Assembly (NCBI RefSeq): GCF_003367175.1
Contig: NZ_QRGA01000016.1
Location: 1 to 64,000 of the forward strand
DNA: 64,000 bases
DNA from: Trinickia dinghuensis
Lineage (GTDB): Bacteria; Pseudomonadota; Gammaproteobacteria; Burkholderiales; Burkholderiaceae
Direction of reading: 5' to 3'
Positions 1 to 9,327 of the stretch are shown one piece after another. The position numbers and the translations under genes were made by a program. Under the pieces are notes generated by a model. It was not told the DNA's origin, did not search any database, and was given only the letters and a program-made list of their open reading frames with translations. Position 1 is the first letter of the stretch; the number at the start of each line of letters is the position of its first letter.

Positions 1-1
1 G

Positions 2-3000
2 GGCGGCACGTCGGGTGTGACGATCGACAGCGGGGTCGGGGTCACCGACGCGGACAACACGACGCAAGCGTCGGCGACGGTATCGATCACCTCGGGCTTC
101 CAAAGCGGCGATACGCTGAGCCTCACGACCAACGGCTCGACGATGGGCAACATCGCGGTGACGTCGTACGACTCGGTGCACGGGGTTCTGACGCTGACGT
201 CGGCCAGTTCGACGGCGACGCTTGCGGACTGGCAGAGTGCGCTATCGGCAGTGACGTTCTCGAGCACGAGCACGACCTACGGCAATCGCACGATTTCGTT
301 CGCGACGAACGACGGCACGAAGACGAGCGTGGCGAAGACCGACACGATCAACATGACGGCGCCGCCCGTGATCACGACCGATACGGGTTCGGCTGCGTTC
401 GTGGCGGGCGATAACGTGGCGTCCACGCCGGTGGCGATCGATTCGGGCTTGACCGTGACCGACGGCAGCGCTTCGACGCTGGGCACGGTGACGGTGTCGA
501 TCACGGGCGGTTTCCATAGCGCCGAGGATAGCCTTGCCTTCACGAACGACGGCGTGACGATGGGCAACATCTCGGGCTCGTACAGCTCCGCGACGGGGAT
601 CTTGACGCTGACGTCGTCGAGTCACACGGCGACGCTCGGGCAGTGGCAAAGTGCGCTTCAATCGGTGACGTATACCGATACGGCTGTCACGCCGAACACT
701 ACGCCGCGCACGATCAGCTTCAACGCTACTGACGGTGCAGGCAATACGAGTAACGTAGCCACGCGTACGGTGACGGTCACTGACACCGACCAAACGCCTA
801 TCGTGACGACGACGGGCGGCACGACGAACTATGTGGGCGGCACGTCGGCGACGGCGATCGACGGCGGCATCACGGTTACTGACCGCGACAACACGACGGA
901 AGTGACTGGCATCGTCTCGATCACGAGCGGTTTCCAAGGCGGCGACACGCTGACGTTCATCAATACGAACGTGCCGACATTCGGCAACATCATCGGCTCG
1001 TATGACCCGACAACGGGTGTGCTGACGCTGGTTTCGTCGGGAGGTACGGCGAACAACACGCAGTGGTCCGACGCATTTAGGGCGGTGACGTTCTTCGCCG
1101 GCTCGAGCGCCACACCGGGCAATCGCACCGTTTCGTTCACGGTCAACGACGGCACCAAAACCAGCGCGGTGGCGACCGATACGGTGACGGTGCTCGGCCC
1201 GCCGACCATCACGACCGATGGCGGTTCGGCTGCATTCGTCGCGGGTGACAACGTGACGTCGACGCCGGTGACGATCGATTCGGGACTGACGCTGACGGAC
1301 GGCTCGTCGCCGACCTTGGCGCAGACCACCGTTTCGATCACGGGCGGTTTCCAAAGCGGCAGCGATGTGCTGTCGTTCACGAACGACGGCGCGACGATGG
1401 GGAACATCGCGGTCCAGTCGTACAACTCGGCGACGGGTGTGCTGACGCTGTCGTCGTCGGGTAACACGGCGACGATCGGGGATTGGCAGAGCGCGCTTCG
1501 TGCGGTGACGTATACCAATACTGCGATCACGCCGAGCAATACGACGCGCACGATCAGCTTCACGGCCGTCGACACCGGCGCGTTCACGAGCAACACGGCG
1601 ACGCGCACGGTGACGGTGGCCGACACGGATCAAACGCCGGTCGTGACGACGACGGGCGGCACGACGGCGAATTACGTGGCGGGCACGACGGCCGCGACAA
1701 TCGACAGCGGCATCACGGTTACCGACCGCGACAACCCGACGCAATCGTCGGGAACGGTGTCGATCACGACGGGCTTCAACAGCGGCGATACGCTTTCGTT
1801 CACGAACACGAGTTCGGCGACATTTGGCAACATTCTCGCTTCGTACAGTCCTACGACGGGCGTGCTGACGCTCACGTCGTCCGGGGCTTTGGCCAACGAT
1901 ACGCAGTGGGCGAGCGCGTTGAGCGCGGTGACGTTCTCGGCGAGTTCGACTGCAGTGCCGGGCAACCGCACGATTTCGTTCACGACGAACGACGGCATCA
2001 AGACAAGCGCGGTAGTGACCGACACGGTAGACGTGCTCGGCCCTCCCATCATCACGACCGATTCGGGCTCCGCCGCGTTCGTTGCGGGCGATAACGTGGT
2101 ATCCACGCCGGTGACGATCGATTCGGGTTTGACCGTGACCGACGGCGGATCGCCGACGCTGGCCTCGGCCACGGTGGCGATCACGGGCAACTTCCATAGC
2201 GGCGAAGACGTGCTCGGGTTCACGAACACGAATTTGACGACGTACGGCAACATCGCCGGTTCTTACAACGCGACGACGGGTGTGTTGACGCTGTCGTCGT
2301 CGGGTAACTCAGCGTCGCTTACGCAATGGCAAGCGGCGCTCGATTCGGTGACGTACACCGACACGGCGATCACACCGAACAACGCGACGCGCACGATCAG
2401 CTTCACGGCCACGGATACGGGCGCTGTCACGAGCGCGACGTCGACACGCACGGTGACGGTAACGGACACCGATCAAACGCCGATCGTGACGACCACGGGC
2501 GGCACGACGAATTACGTGGCGGGCACGACGGCCGCGACGATCGACGGGGCGATCACCGTCAGCGATCGCGACAACACGACGCAATCGTCGGGAACGGTGT
2601 CGATCACGACGGGCTTCCACAACGGCGACACGCTTTCGTTCACGAACACGAGTTCAACGACGTTCGGCAACATCGCCGCTTCGTACAGCTCGACGACAGG
2701 GGTGATGACGCTCACATCGGCGGGAGCGTCGGCGACGGACGCGCAGTGGTCGAATGCGTTGAGCGCGGTGACGTTTGCTGCGGGCTCGACCGCGATACCG
2801 GGCAATCGCACGATTTCGTTCGCGACGAGCGACGGTACCAAGACGAGCACGGTCGCGACCGACACGGTGGACGTACTCGCTCCGCCGATCATCACGACCG
2901 ATTCGGGCTCTGCCGCGTTCGTGGCGGGCGACAACGTTGCGTCCACACCTGTGACGATCGACTCGGGCTTGACCGTGACCGACGGTGGATCGCCGACGCT

Positions 3001-5377
3001 GGCTTCGGCCACCGTCGCGATCACGGGCAACTTCCACAGTGGCGAAGATGTACTTGGATTTGCGAACCCCAACGGGACGACGTACGGCAATATCGCCGGC
3101 GCCTACAACGCTGCGACGGGCGTGCTGACGCTGTCGTCGTCGGGTAACACGGCGTCGCTTGCGCAGTGGCAAGCGGCGCTCGATTCGGTGACGTACACCG
3201 ATACAGCTGTCACGCCGAACAACGCGACGCGCACGATCAGCTTCACGGCCACGGACACGGGCGCCGTGACGAGCGCCACGTCGACACGCACGGTGACGGT
3301 GACGGACACGGATCAAACGCCGATCGTCACGACGACGGGCGGCGCGACGATTTTCGTCGCGGGCTCGACGACGCCGACGATCGTCAACCCGGGCGTGAGC
3401 GTGACCGACCGCGACAACACGACGCAATCGTCGGGAACGGTGTCGATCACGACGGGCTTCAACAGCGGCGATACGCTTTCGTTCACGAACACGAGTGCGA
3501 CGACCTTCGGCAACATTGCCGCCACGTACAACTCGGCGACGGGCGTGATGACGCTCACGTCGGCGGGCGCGACGGCCACCGACGCACAATGGTCGAACGC
3601 GCTGAGCGCGGTGACGTTCTCCTCCAGCGGCACGACCTTCGGCAGTCGCACGATTTCGTTCGCGACGAGCGACGGCACCAAGACGAGCGCCGCGGCAAGC
3701 GCCACCGTCTCGATGTTCGACCGTCCGCATGTGACGACCGATTCGGGTTCCGCTTCGTTCGTTGCCGCCGACAACGCGACGTCGACGCCGGTCGTCGTCT
3801 CGCCTGGGCTGACGTTGACCGACGTCAGCGTGACCGGTGGCGCGGGCAGCCCGACGCTGCCCTCGGCAACCGTCGCGATCACGGGCGGCTTCCATGCCGG
3901 GCAAGACGTGCTCGCGTTCACGAACGACAACGCGACGATGGGCAACATCCAGGCGAGCTTCAATGCCACGACGGGTGTGCTCACGCTGACGTCGGCGGGA
4001 GGCAGTGCCACGCTGGCGCAATGGCGCTCGGCGCTCGCTTCGGTCACCTACACCGATACGGCGGTGGTGCCCGACAACAGCGCGCGCACGATCAGCTTCA
4101 CGGTGACGGACAGCAACGGCGCGGCGAGTGTCGCCCAGTCGCGCACGGTGACAGTAACCGACACCGACCAAACGCCGACGCTCGCCGTCAGCGGCAGCGT
4201 GACGTTCACGTCGGACCCTTTCGGCTCATTGCCGGTGGCGGTGGCCCCGCAAGTGACGGTGGGCGATCGGGATGTCAACGCTGCGCTGACGTCGGCGCAA
4301 GTGGCGATCAGCGGCGGATTCGATCCGTCCCATGATCTGCTAGTCGCCTTCGGCCCGGCAACGAACGGCTTCACCTCGCACTACAACTTCCAAACCGGCG
4401 TGCTGACCTTGACGTGGGCCGGCAGCGGCAAGGCCTCGCTGGCGCAATGGCAGAATGCGCTGGAGTCGGTGACGTATTTCAATACGGGGTTCCGTGCGAG
4501 CGGCAACCGCACCGTGACGTTCACGATCACCGATGGTGTGAAGACGAGCGTCGCCGCGACGAACTCGATCACGATCGTCAAGGGGCGCACGCTCGGGACG
4601 CCGATTTCGACATCGCCGACTGCGCCAATCGATACGTCGACGGGCCCCTCGCCCTCGGCGGGCGCAACCAACAGCAGCGCGCCTGACGTGCTCGACGAAC
4701 TGGGCAATACGCGCCCGATTGCCTCGGTGCCGGTCGTGCCGACGTTCACGTTCTCCGATCCGAGCGCGCCGACCGGCGAGTTTTCGATCGATCACGCAAC
4801 GGTATCGCGCTTCGATGCGACCTCACTCGATGCGACGCTGGCCGTGACGCCCGCTTCGGATACGCCTTCGTCGCTGTCGGACGTGGCAGTTGCCGTGCCG
4901 CAAAACGATCCGTTCTCGGTCGAAGTGGCCACGCTGCTGCCGCCGTCGGTGGCGATGCAGGGCGGGGACGTTACCGTGCAGATGGCTAATGGCCGCTCGC
5001 TGCCCGGCTGGATCCATTACGACGCGGCGAGCGGGGCGCTGCGCGGCAAGGTGCCGCCCGGTGTCGAAGACGTGCGCATCGTCGTCGAGGCGCGCGATGC
5101 GGCCGGCAACGTGGTCCGTCGTGAGGTCGTGCTCGCGCCGCATACGGGTAACACCCGCCATGAAGCCAAGCACGACGTCGGGCATTCGCGTTCGCACGCA
5201 CATCCGCAGCAACATCCGAATGCCAATCCGAACGGCCACGCGTCGCGCGATGTCGCGCAACCGCTCGCTTCGCGCGCGGCACGTCCCGTCGGCAAACCCT
5301 CGCTCGATCAGCAATTCGCGCAGGCGCGCGCGGCACTGCACGTGTCCCGTCCGTCCGGCGCTGGCCGTCGCGTATGA
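2..5377 (+). CDS. Giant repetitive surface adhesin, 3' part (5' end lies outside the window)
   Basis: The frame is open from base 2 and already codes repeat sequence there, so the GTG at 17 is not a start and the gene is truncated by the window edge. About 1,790 residues remain. Two related ~140-residue beta-rich units alternate: one begins near 'GGTTNYVAGT', the other near 'SGSAAFVAGDN'. Both carry a 'WQSAL/AVTF' core and end in 'TVTVTDTDQTP' or 'TSAVATDTVTV'. The FVAGDN unit recurs at 398, 1235, 2078, 2918 and 3758, an almost constant 840-bp period. After the repeats come a Ser/Pro linker (about 4590-4740), a cadherin/Ig-like module containing 'LPGWIHYDAASGALRG', and a His-rich tail. No RTX nonapeptides are visible. 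The stop overlaps the TolC-like start (ATGA), so this is probably the exported cargo of the downstream genes. Adhesin function is inferred from architecture. Confidence 0.8.
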   Translation, partial: GGTSGVTIDSGVGVTDADNTTQASATVSITSGFQSGDTLSLTTNGSTMGNIAVTSYDSVHGVLTLTSASSTATLADWQSALSAVTFSSTSTTYGNRTISFATNDGTKTSVAKTDTINMTAPPVITTDTGSAAFVAGDNVASTPVAIDSGLTVTDGSASTLGTVTVSITGGFHSAEDSLAFTNDGVTMGNISGSYSSATGILTLTSSSHTATLGQWQSALQSVTYTDTAVTPNTTPRTISFNATDGAGNTSNVATRTVTVTDTDQTPIVTTTGGTTNYVGGTSATAIDGGITVTDRDNTTEVTGIVSITSGFQGGDTLTFINTNVPTFGNIIGSYDPTTGVLTLVSSGGTANNTQWSDAFRAVTFFAGSSATPGNRTVSFTVNDGTKTSAVATDTVTVLGPPTITTDGGSAAFVAGDNVTSTPVTIDSGLTLTDGSSPTLAQTTVSITGGFQSGSDVLSFTNDGATMGNIAVQSYNSATGVLTLSSSGNTATIGDWQSALRAVTYTNTAITPSNTTRTISFTAVDTGAFTSNTATRTVTVADTDQTPVVTTTGGTTANYVAGTTAATIDSGITVTDRDNPTQSSGTVSITTGFNSGDTLSFTNTSSATFGNILASYSPTTGVLTLTSSGALANDTQWASALSAVTFSASSTAVPGNRTISFTTNDGIKTSAVVTDTVDVLGPPIITTDSGSAAFVAGDNVVSTPVTIDSGLTVTDGGSPTLASATVAITGNFHSGEDVLGFTNTNLTTYGNIAGSYNATTGVLTLSSSGNSASLTQWQAALDSVTYTDTAITPNNATRTISFTATDTGAVTSATSTRTVTVTDTDQTPIVTTTGGTTNYVAGTTAATIDGAITVSDRDNTTQSSGTVSITTGFHNGDTLSFTNTSSTTFGNIAASYSSTTGVMTLTSAGASATDAQWSNALSAVTFAAGSTAIPGNRTISFATSDGTKTSTVATDTVDVLAPPIITTDSGSAAFVAGDNVASTPVTIDSGLTVTDGGSPTLASATVAITGNFHSGEDVLGFANPNGTTYGNIAGAYNAATGVLTLSSSGNTASLAQWQAALDSVTYTDTAVTPNNATRTISFTATDTGAVTSATSTRTVTVTDTDQTPIVTTTGGATIFVAGSTTPTIVNPGVSVTDRDNTTQSSGTVSITTGFNSGDTLSFTNTSATTFGNIAATYNSATGVMTLTSAGATATDAQWSNALSAVTFSSSGTTFGSRTISFATSDGTKTSAAASATVSMFDRPHVTTDSGSASFVAADNATSTPVVVSPGLTLTDVSVTGGAGSPTLPSATVAITGGFHAGQDVLAFTNDNATMGNIQASFNATTGVLTLTSAGGSATLAQWRSALASVTYTDTAVVPDNSARTISFTVTDSNGAASVAQSRTVTVTDTDQTPTLAVSGSVTFTSDPFGSLPVAVAPQVTVGDRDVNAALTSAQVAISGGFDPSHDLLVAFGPATNGFTSHYNFQTGVLTLTWAGSGKASLAQWQNALESVTYFNTGFRASGNRTVTFTITDGVKTSVAATNSITIVKGRTLGTPISTSPTAPIDTSTGPSPSAGATNSSAPDVLDELGNTRPIASVPVVPTFTFSDPSAPTGEFSIDHATVSRFDATSLDATLAVTPASDTPSSLSDVAVAVPQNDPFSVEVATLLPPSVAMQGGDVTVQMANGRSLPGWIHYDAASGALRGKVPPGVEDVRIVVEARDAAGNVVRREVVLAPHTGNTRHEAKHDVGHSRSHAHPQQHPNANPNGHASRDVAQPLASRAARPVGKPSLDQQFAQARAALHVSRPSGAGRRV
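398..4600 (+). repeat. About 840-bp tandem super-repeats inside the adhesin gene
   Basis: The FVAGDN codons start at 398, 1235, 2078, 2918 and 3758, giving periods of 837, 843, 840 and 840 bp. Each period holds two half-units of about 420 bp. Adjacent periods share long stretches of identical DNA, for example around 2460-2620 and 3300-3470. The last copies (after about 3750) are more diverged than the central ones. Confidence 0.85.
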
Positions 5378-5395
5378 ACTCGTCGCGTATGAACT
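5366..5395 (+). repeat. 15-bp tandem duplication spanning the adhesin stop and TolC-like start
   Basis: The 15-mer CGTCGCGTATGAACT occurs at 5366-5380 and again directly at 5381-5395. It contains the overlapping stop/start ATGA, so the downstream gene has two in-frame ATG codons (5374 and 5389) in near-identical contexts. Confidence 0.9.
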
Positions 5396-6993
5396 CCCGT
5401 TATCTTCCCAGAACAATGACCTCACAATCGACCCTTGCCGAAGTGACTTCCTCCTCCACCGAAGCGCGTCCGTCGACGCGTTCGTCCCGCCTGGCGCGTC
5501 CGTCGCTGATCGCCGTCGCCGTGGCGGCGCTGTGGCTGTCGGGCTGCGCGATTCACCCGACGCCGTTCACCGACGCCGAGCGCGTGCAGAGCGCACACGA
5601 CGACCGCACGGCGATGTTCGCGGGTCAGCCGGCGCTCTCGGGCCCGGTGACGCTGGATGAGGCGATGGCGCGTGCCATCCGCTACAACCTGGATCATCGG
5701 TTGAAGATGATGGAAGAGGCGCTGGCGCAGAAGCAGCTCGACCTGGCCAATTGGGACATGCTGCCGAAGCTGACGGCGGCGGCGGGCTATACGAATCGCA
5801 ACAATCTGCTGGTGTCGTCCTCGGAGGACTACTTCACGCAAGGGCAGTCGCTGCCGCCGTCGTATTCGAGCGACAAGAACGATCGCACGGCCGATCTGAC
5901 GTTCTCGTGGAACATCCTGGACTTCGGGGTGAGCTACTTCGAGGCGAAGGAGCAGGCGGACCGCGTGCTGGTGGTCGAGCAGCGCCGGCGCAAGGTGGTG
6001 CAGCTGATGATGCAGCAAGTACGCGAGGCGTACTGGGAAGCGGCTGGGGCGCAGCGTCTGGAGAGCCAAATCGGCCCGCTGCTGGCGCAGGCGAAGCAAG
6101 CACTCGAGGATTCGCGTAAAACGCAATCGGAAGGCTTGCGTTCGCCGCTGGACACGCTGTCGTACCAGCACGCGCTGCTCGACATCATGCGTCAGCTTGA
6201 ACTGGTGCGCGATCAGCTCGAGGAGGCCAAGCCGCGGCTTGCTTCGCTGATGAATATCGCGCCGGGAACGGACTTCACGCTCGCGCCGCCGCAAGGGTTC
6301 GAGGTGCCGACGTTCGACATGCCGATGCCGCAGATGGAAGAGACGGCACTGGAGCGCCGCCCTGAACTCGTTGAGGCGAGCTACAACGACCGCATCAGCG
6401 TGAACGAAACACACAAGGCGATCGCCAAGCTGCTGCCGGGTATCGAGGTGCAATTCGGCCCGCACTACGACAGCAACAGCTTCTTGATGTTCCACTCGTG
6501 GCGCGCCGCCGGCGTGAACGTGAGCTGGAACCTGCTGAACCTGCTCAACGAGAAGAACATCCGCGGCACGGCCGATGCCCAGCACGACGTGGCGCATGCG
6601 CAGCAGCTCGCGCTGTCGATGGCGGTGCTGACGCAGGTGCACGTAGCGCGTGCCGAACTCAGCGCGAAGCAGCGCCAGTTCGACCTGTACAAACAGCTCA
6701 ACGATGTCGACGCGCAGATTCTGCAGCACACGCACAACGCAGAGGTCGCCAATGCGCAAGGCAAGCTGGAAGAGATTCGGGCGGCGAATTCTGCCATGAT
6801 GTCGGAGTTGCGCTTGTACCAAAGCTACGGCGAACTGGAGAGCGCATACGGGCAACTGCTTGCCACGCTCGGGCTCGATCCGTTGCCGGGCAGCGTGGGT
6901 AATGCCGATTTGAAGTCGATCGAGCAATCGATCGACAAGGAACAAACGCGCTGGGCCTCCTTCGGCGGCGCGAACGGAGTAAAAACGCAATGA
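5374..6993 (+). CDS. TolC/NodT-like outer-membrane efflux lipoprotein
   Basis: The protein has 539 residues with a TolC-type (OEP) fold: two long alpha-helical repeats rich in Gln, Ala and Leu and two beta segments ('SWNILDFGVSYFEAKEQADR' and 'VNVSWNLLNLLNEKNIRG'). A lipobox 'LWLSGC' follows a hydrophobic segment near residues 45-55, so it is probably lipidated like NodT/OprM proteins. TolC-family trimers form the outer-membrane channel of type I secretion or efflux systems. The ATG at 5374 overlaps the adhesin stop; a second ATG at 5389 comes from the local duplication. The stop overlaps the next gene's start at 6990 (ATGA). Position in the operon points to export of the adhesin rather than drug efflux. 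The 45-residue extension before the signal-like segment may mean that true translation starts further in. Confidence 0.85.
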   Translation: MNSSRMNSRYLPRTMTSQSTLAEVTSSSTEARPSTRSSRLARPSLIAVAVAALWLSGCAIHPTPFTDAERVQSAHDDRTAMFAGQPALSGPVTLDEAMARAIRYNLDHRLKMMEEALAQKQLDLANWDMLPKLTAAAGYTNRNNLLVSSSEDYFTQGQSLPPSYSSDKNDRTADLTFSWNILDFGVSYFEAKEQADRVLVVEQRRRKVVQLMMQQVREAYWEAAGAQRLESQIGPLLAQAKQALEDSRKTQSEGLRSPLDTLSYQHALLDIMRQLELVRDQLEEAKPRLASLMNIAPGTDFTLAPPQGFEVPTFDMPMPQMEETALERRPELVEASYNDRISVNETHKAIAKLLPGIEVQFGPHYDSNSFLMFHSWRAAGVNVSWNLLNLLNEKNIRGTADAQHDVAHAQQLALSMAVLTQVHVARAELSAKQRQFDLYKQLNDVDAQILQHTHNAEVANAQGKLEEIRAANSAMMSELRLYQSYGELESAYGQLLATLGLDPLPGSVGNADLKSIEQSIDKEQTRWASFGGANGVKTQ

Positions 6994-7826
6994 ATCGCTG
7001 GTGCATGGCAGGGCTACGCAGTGCGGCCCTGATGATGGTGATACACGGAGCATGGGCCGCGGCACCGCAAGCCGCCGCGCCTCATGCGCCGGCCCCGGCA
7101 GCCCCAGTGTCCGCGCAGCCGGCAGCCCCGGCGGCCGCAGTACCTGGACATACTCAGGACGACGGCCGTATTCGAATCCAGCTGGTCGCGCGCGATCAAG
7201 TCGACCTGTCGAGCGAAATCGGCGCGAAGATCGCCTCGATGCCGTTCCGCGACGGCGACGCATTCCGTGCCGGGCAGACGCTCGTTTCCCTCGATTGCTC
7301 GCTCTTCGCTGCGCAATTGCACAAGGCGCAAGCCGAGTCCGATGCGGCCGTGCAGTTGAAGCACGTCGACGATCGGCTGTCGCAACTGCACTCGATCGGT
7401 CAGATCGACGTGGACGAAGCCAGCGCCCGGGCCAAGGCGAGCGCCGCCGAAGTCGCCTATATGCAGGCGACGGTCCACAAATGCAGCATCGCCGCGCCGT
7501 TCGACGGGCGCGTGGTCAAGCGCAGCGCGGCGGCACAGCAATACGCCGAGCCCGGCAAGACGCTGCTCACGATCGTCGATACGGGCCACCTCGAACTGAA
7601 GATGATCGTGCCGTCGAAATGGCTCGTTTGGCTCAAGCCCGGCCATGCATTGACGGTCACCGTCGATGAAGTCGGCAAGACCTATCCAGCCACCGTCGCG
7701 CGAATCGGCGCACGGGTCGATCCGGTGACGCAGACGGTTGACGTCACGGCCGCGCTGTCGGGTCACACGCCCGAACTGCTGCCCGGCATGAGCGGCTGGG
7801 CGAGCTTCGCCGGCGCCGGCCACTAG
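6990..7826 (+). CDS. HlyD/RND-type periplasmic adaptor (short)
   Basis: The protein has 278 residues. An N-terminal signal peptide (about residues 1-25, 'GAWAAAPQ') is followed by a Pro/Ala-rich linker to about residue 52. A lipoyl/biotinyl-type domain split by a short helical hairpin follows ('GDAFRAGQTLVSLDCSLFAAQLHKAQ' region, then 'CSIAAPFDGRVVKRSA'), then a beta-barrel region ending 'LLPGMSGWASF'. This is the layout of membrane-fusion proteins that bridge an inner-membrane component to a TolC channel. The ATG overlaps the TolC-like stop, and the next gene starts 12 bp after the stop. It is shorter than typical HlyD proteins and lacks an N-terminal membrane anchor segment apart from the signal peptide. 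Confidence 0.85.
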   Translation: MNRWCMAGLRSAALMMVIHGAWAAAPQAAAPHAPAPAAPVSAQPAAPAAAVPGHTQDDGRIRIQLVARDQVDLSSEIGAKIASMPFRDGDAFRAGQTLVSLDCSLFAAQLHKAQAESDAAVQLKHVDDRLSQLHSIGQIDVDEASARAKASAAEVAYMQATVHKCSIAAPFDGRVVKRSAAAQQYAEPGKTLLTIVDTGHLELKMIVPSKWLVWLKPGHALTVTVDEVGKTYPATVARIGARVDPVTQTVDVTAALSGHTPELLPGMSGWASFAGAGH

Positions 7827-7838
7827 CCGCGGGTCATC

Positions 7839-9287
7839 ATGAACGCTCCGGTGCAGATCGACGCGGCCAGGCTTGCCGTCTTATGGCAGTTGTCGGCTCG
7901 CGCGCGCGAAGCGCAGACCGAGGAGACCCTCGGGTTCGTCATCGTCAACGAAACGCTCTCGCTCGTCCCGTACCGTCAGGCGGCATGGTGGCGCGCGCCG
8001 GCACCCGTGCCTGGCGCCGTTGCCGCCGTCTCGGGCCTGCCGCAGAGCGACCCGGGCGCACCTTACGTGCAGTGGCTCGGCGAGGTTTGCCGAGTGCTCG
8101 AGCGACGGACGACGCATCCCGCGGCCGAACCGTCGCCACAAGCCGAGGGTGACTCAGCCGGGGGAGCGGCGACGATAAGCGCCGGCAATGAGCCGTCCGC
8201 AGGCGCCACGGATCCCCTGTGGCCCCGTGCACTGACGGCAGACAGCCTGCCCGAAGCGCTTGCCGCCGATTGGGAAGCATGGTGGCCGACCCACGCCCTA
8301 TGGGTGCCGCTCATCGACCGCGCGGACCGTTCGTTCGGCGGCGTCGTCTTTGCACGCGAACAGCCGTGGACGCACCTCGAACAAGCACTGTTCGCCGAAC
8401 TCGGACGCGTTTGGGCACACGCGCTCGCGGCGTTTTCGCCGCGCAAGTCGTGGATCGAGCGTGCCAAGCTGACGCTGCGCGCGGGCAAGCATCGGCGCCG
8501 CGCGCTCGCGATCATCGCGTGCGCCCTGATCGTTCCCGTGCCGCTGACTATCCTTGCTCCGGCTGAGGTCACGGCAAAGGATCCATTCGTCGTGCGAGCG
8601 CCGCTCGACGGCGTCATCGACAAGATCTACGCGCAGCCGAATCAGCGTGTCGCGGCCGGCGCGCCGTTGTTCGCACTCGATTCGACGACGCTTGCTTCGC
8701 GCTACGCGCTAGCCAACAAGAACTACGCGACCGCGCAGGAGGAATACCGGCAGACCGCGCAGCTTGCCGTGACCGACGACAAAGACCGCCTCGACATGGC
8801 GCTGCGCAAAGGCAAGCTCGACGAGAGCGAGATCGACCTCGATTACACGGCGCGCGAGCTGGCACGCGTGCACGTGAATGCGCCGCGCGCGGGCGTGGCC
8901 GTGTTCTCCGATCCGAACGATTGGAACGGCAAAGCGGTATCGATCGGCGAAAAGGTGATGTTCCTCGCCGATCCCGCCAGCGTCGAGCTGACGGCCTACG
9001 TGCCTGTGGCCGACAACGTCGACGTCGTGCCGGGCACGACGCTCACGCTTTATCCGAAGAGTTCGCCGCTGGTCTCCTACGATGCGCGGATCGACACCGT
9101 GGCTTACCGTGCGGAGCCGACGCCGGAGGGCGTCGTCGCTTATCGCGTCAAGGCGACCTTCACGGGTGGCGTCAAGCCGCCGCTCGGCGTGATGGGCACC
9201 GCGCGCATTCACGGCCGCTGGGTGCCGCTCTCCTATTATCTGCTGCGCCGGCCGCTCGCGACCATGCGGCAGTGGCTCGGCTGGTAG
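7839..9287 (+). CDS. GAF-like/HlyD fusion adaptor protein
   Basis: The protein has 482 residues in two halves. Residues 1 to about 215 look like a GAF-type cytoplasmic domain ('ETLGFVIVNETLSLVPYRQAAWW', 'HALWVPLIDR', 'FGGVVFAREQPWT'). The half contains a low-complexity Glu/Pro/Ala stretch. One transmembrane helix follows (about residues 225-243, 'RRRALAIIACALIVPVPL'), then a HlyD-like periplasmic half with split lipoyl motif 'VRAPLDGVIDKIYAQPNQRV', a charged helical hairpin and 'ARVHVNAPRAGVAVF'. Adaptors with a large N-terminal cytoplasmic domain are unusual. The GAF assignment is by pattern only. It sits between another adaptor and the M50 fusion in one operon, so a role in sensing or gating export is an inference. 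Confidence 0.75.
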   Translation: MNAPVQIDAARLAVLWQLSARAREAQTEETLGFVIVNETLSLVPYRQAAWWRAPAPVPGAVAAVSGLPQSDPGAPYVQWLGEVCRVLERRTTHPAAEPSPQAEGDSAGGAATISAGNEPSAGATDPLWPRALTADSLPEALAADWEAWWPTHALWVPLIDRADRSFGGVVFAREQPWTHLEQALFAELGRVWAHALAAFSPRKSWIERAKLTLRAGKHRRRALAIIACALIVPVPLTILAPAEVTAKDPFVVRAPLDGVIDKIYAQPNQRVAAGAPLFALDSTTLASRYALANKNYATAQEEYRQTAQLAVTDDKDRLDMALRKGKLDESEIDLDYTARELARVHVNAPRAGVAVFSDPNDWNGKAVSIGEKVMFLADPASVELTAYVPVADNVDVVPGTTLTLYPKSSPLVSYDARIDTVAYRAEPTPEGVVAYRVKATFTGGVKPPLGVMGTARIHGRWVPLSYYLLRRPLATMRQWLGW

Positions 9288-9327
9288 GCCGCGCACGCCA
9301 CCCGCTCAATGACGATTTAGCTCTTCG

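Noticed and set aside
242-4171. Long open frames on the minus strand inside the adhesin gene, coding Arg-rich sequence
   Set aside because: They are antisense shadows of a repetitive high-GC gene; translations are low-complexity Arg/His/Asp and fit no family.
2-5377. RTX toxin classification of the giant protein
   Set aside because: No GGxGxDxxx nonapeptides are present in the visible part; repeats are beta-rich adhesin-like units.
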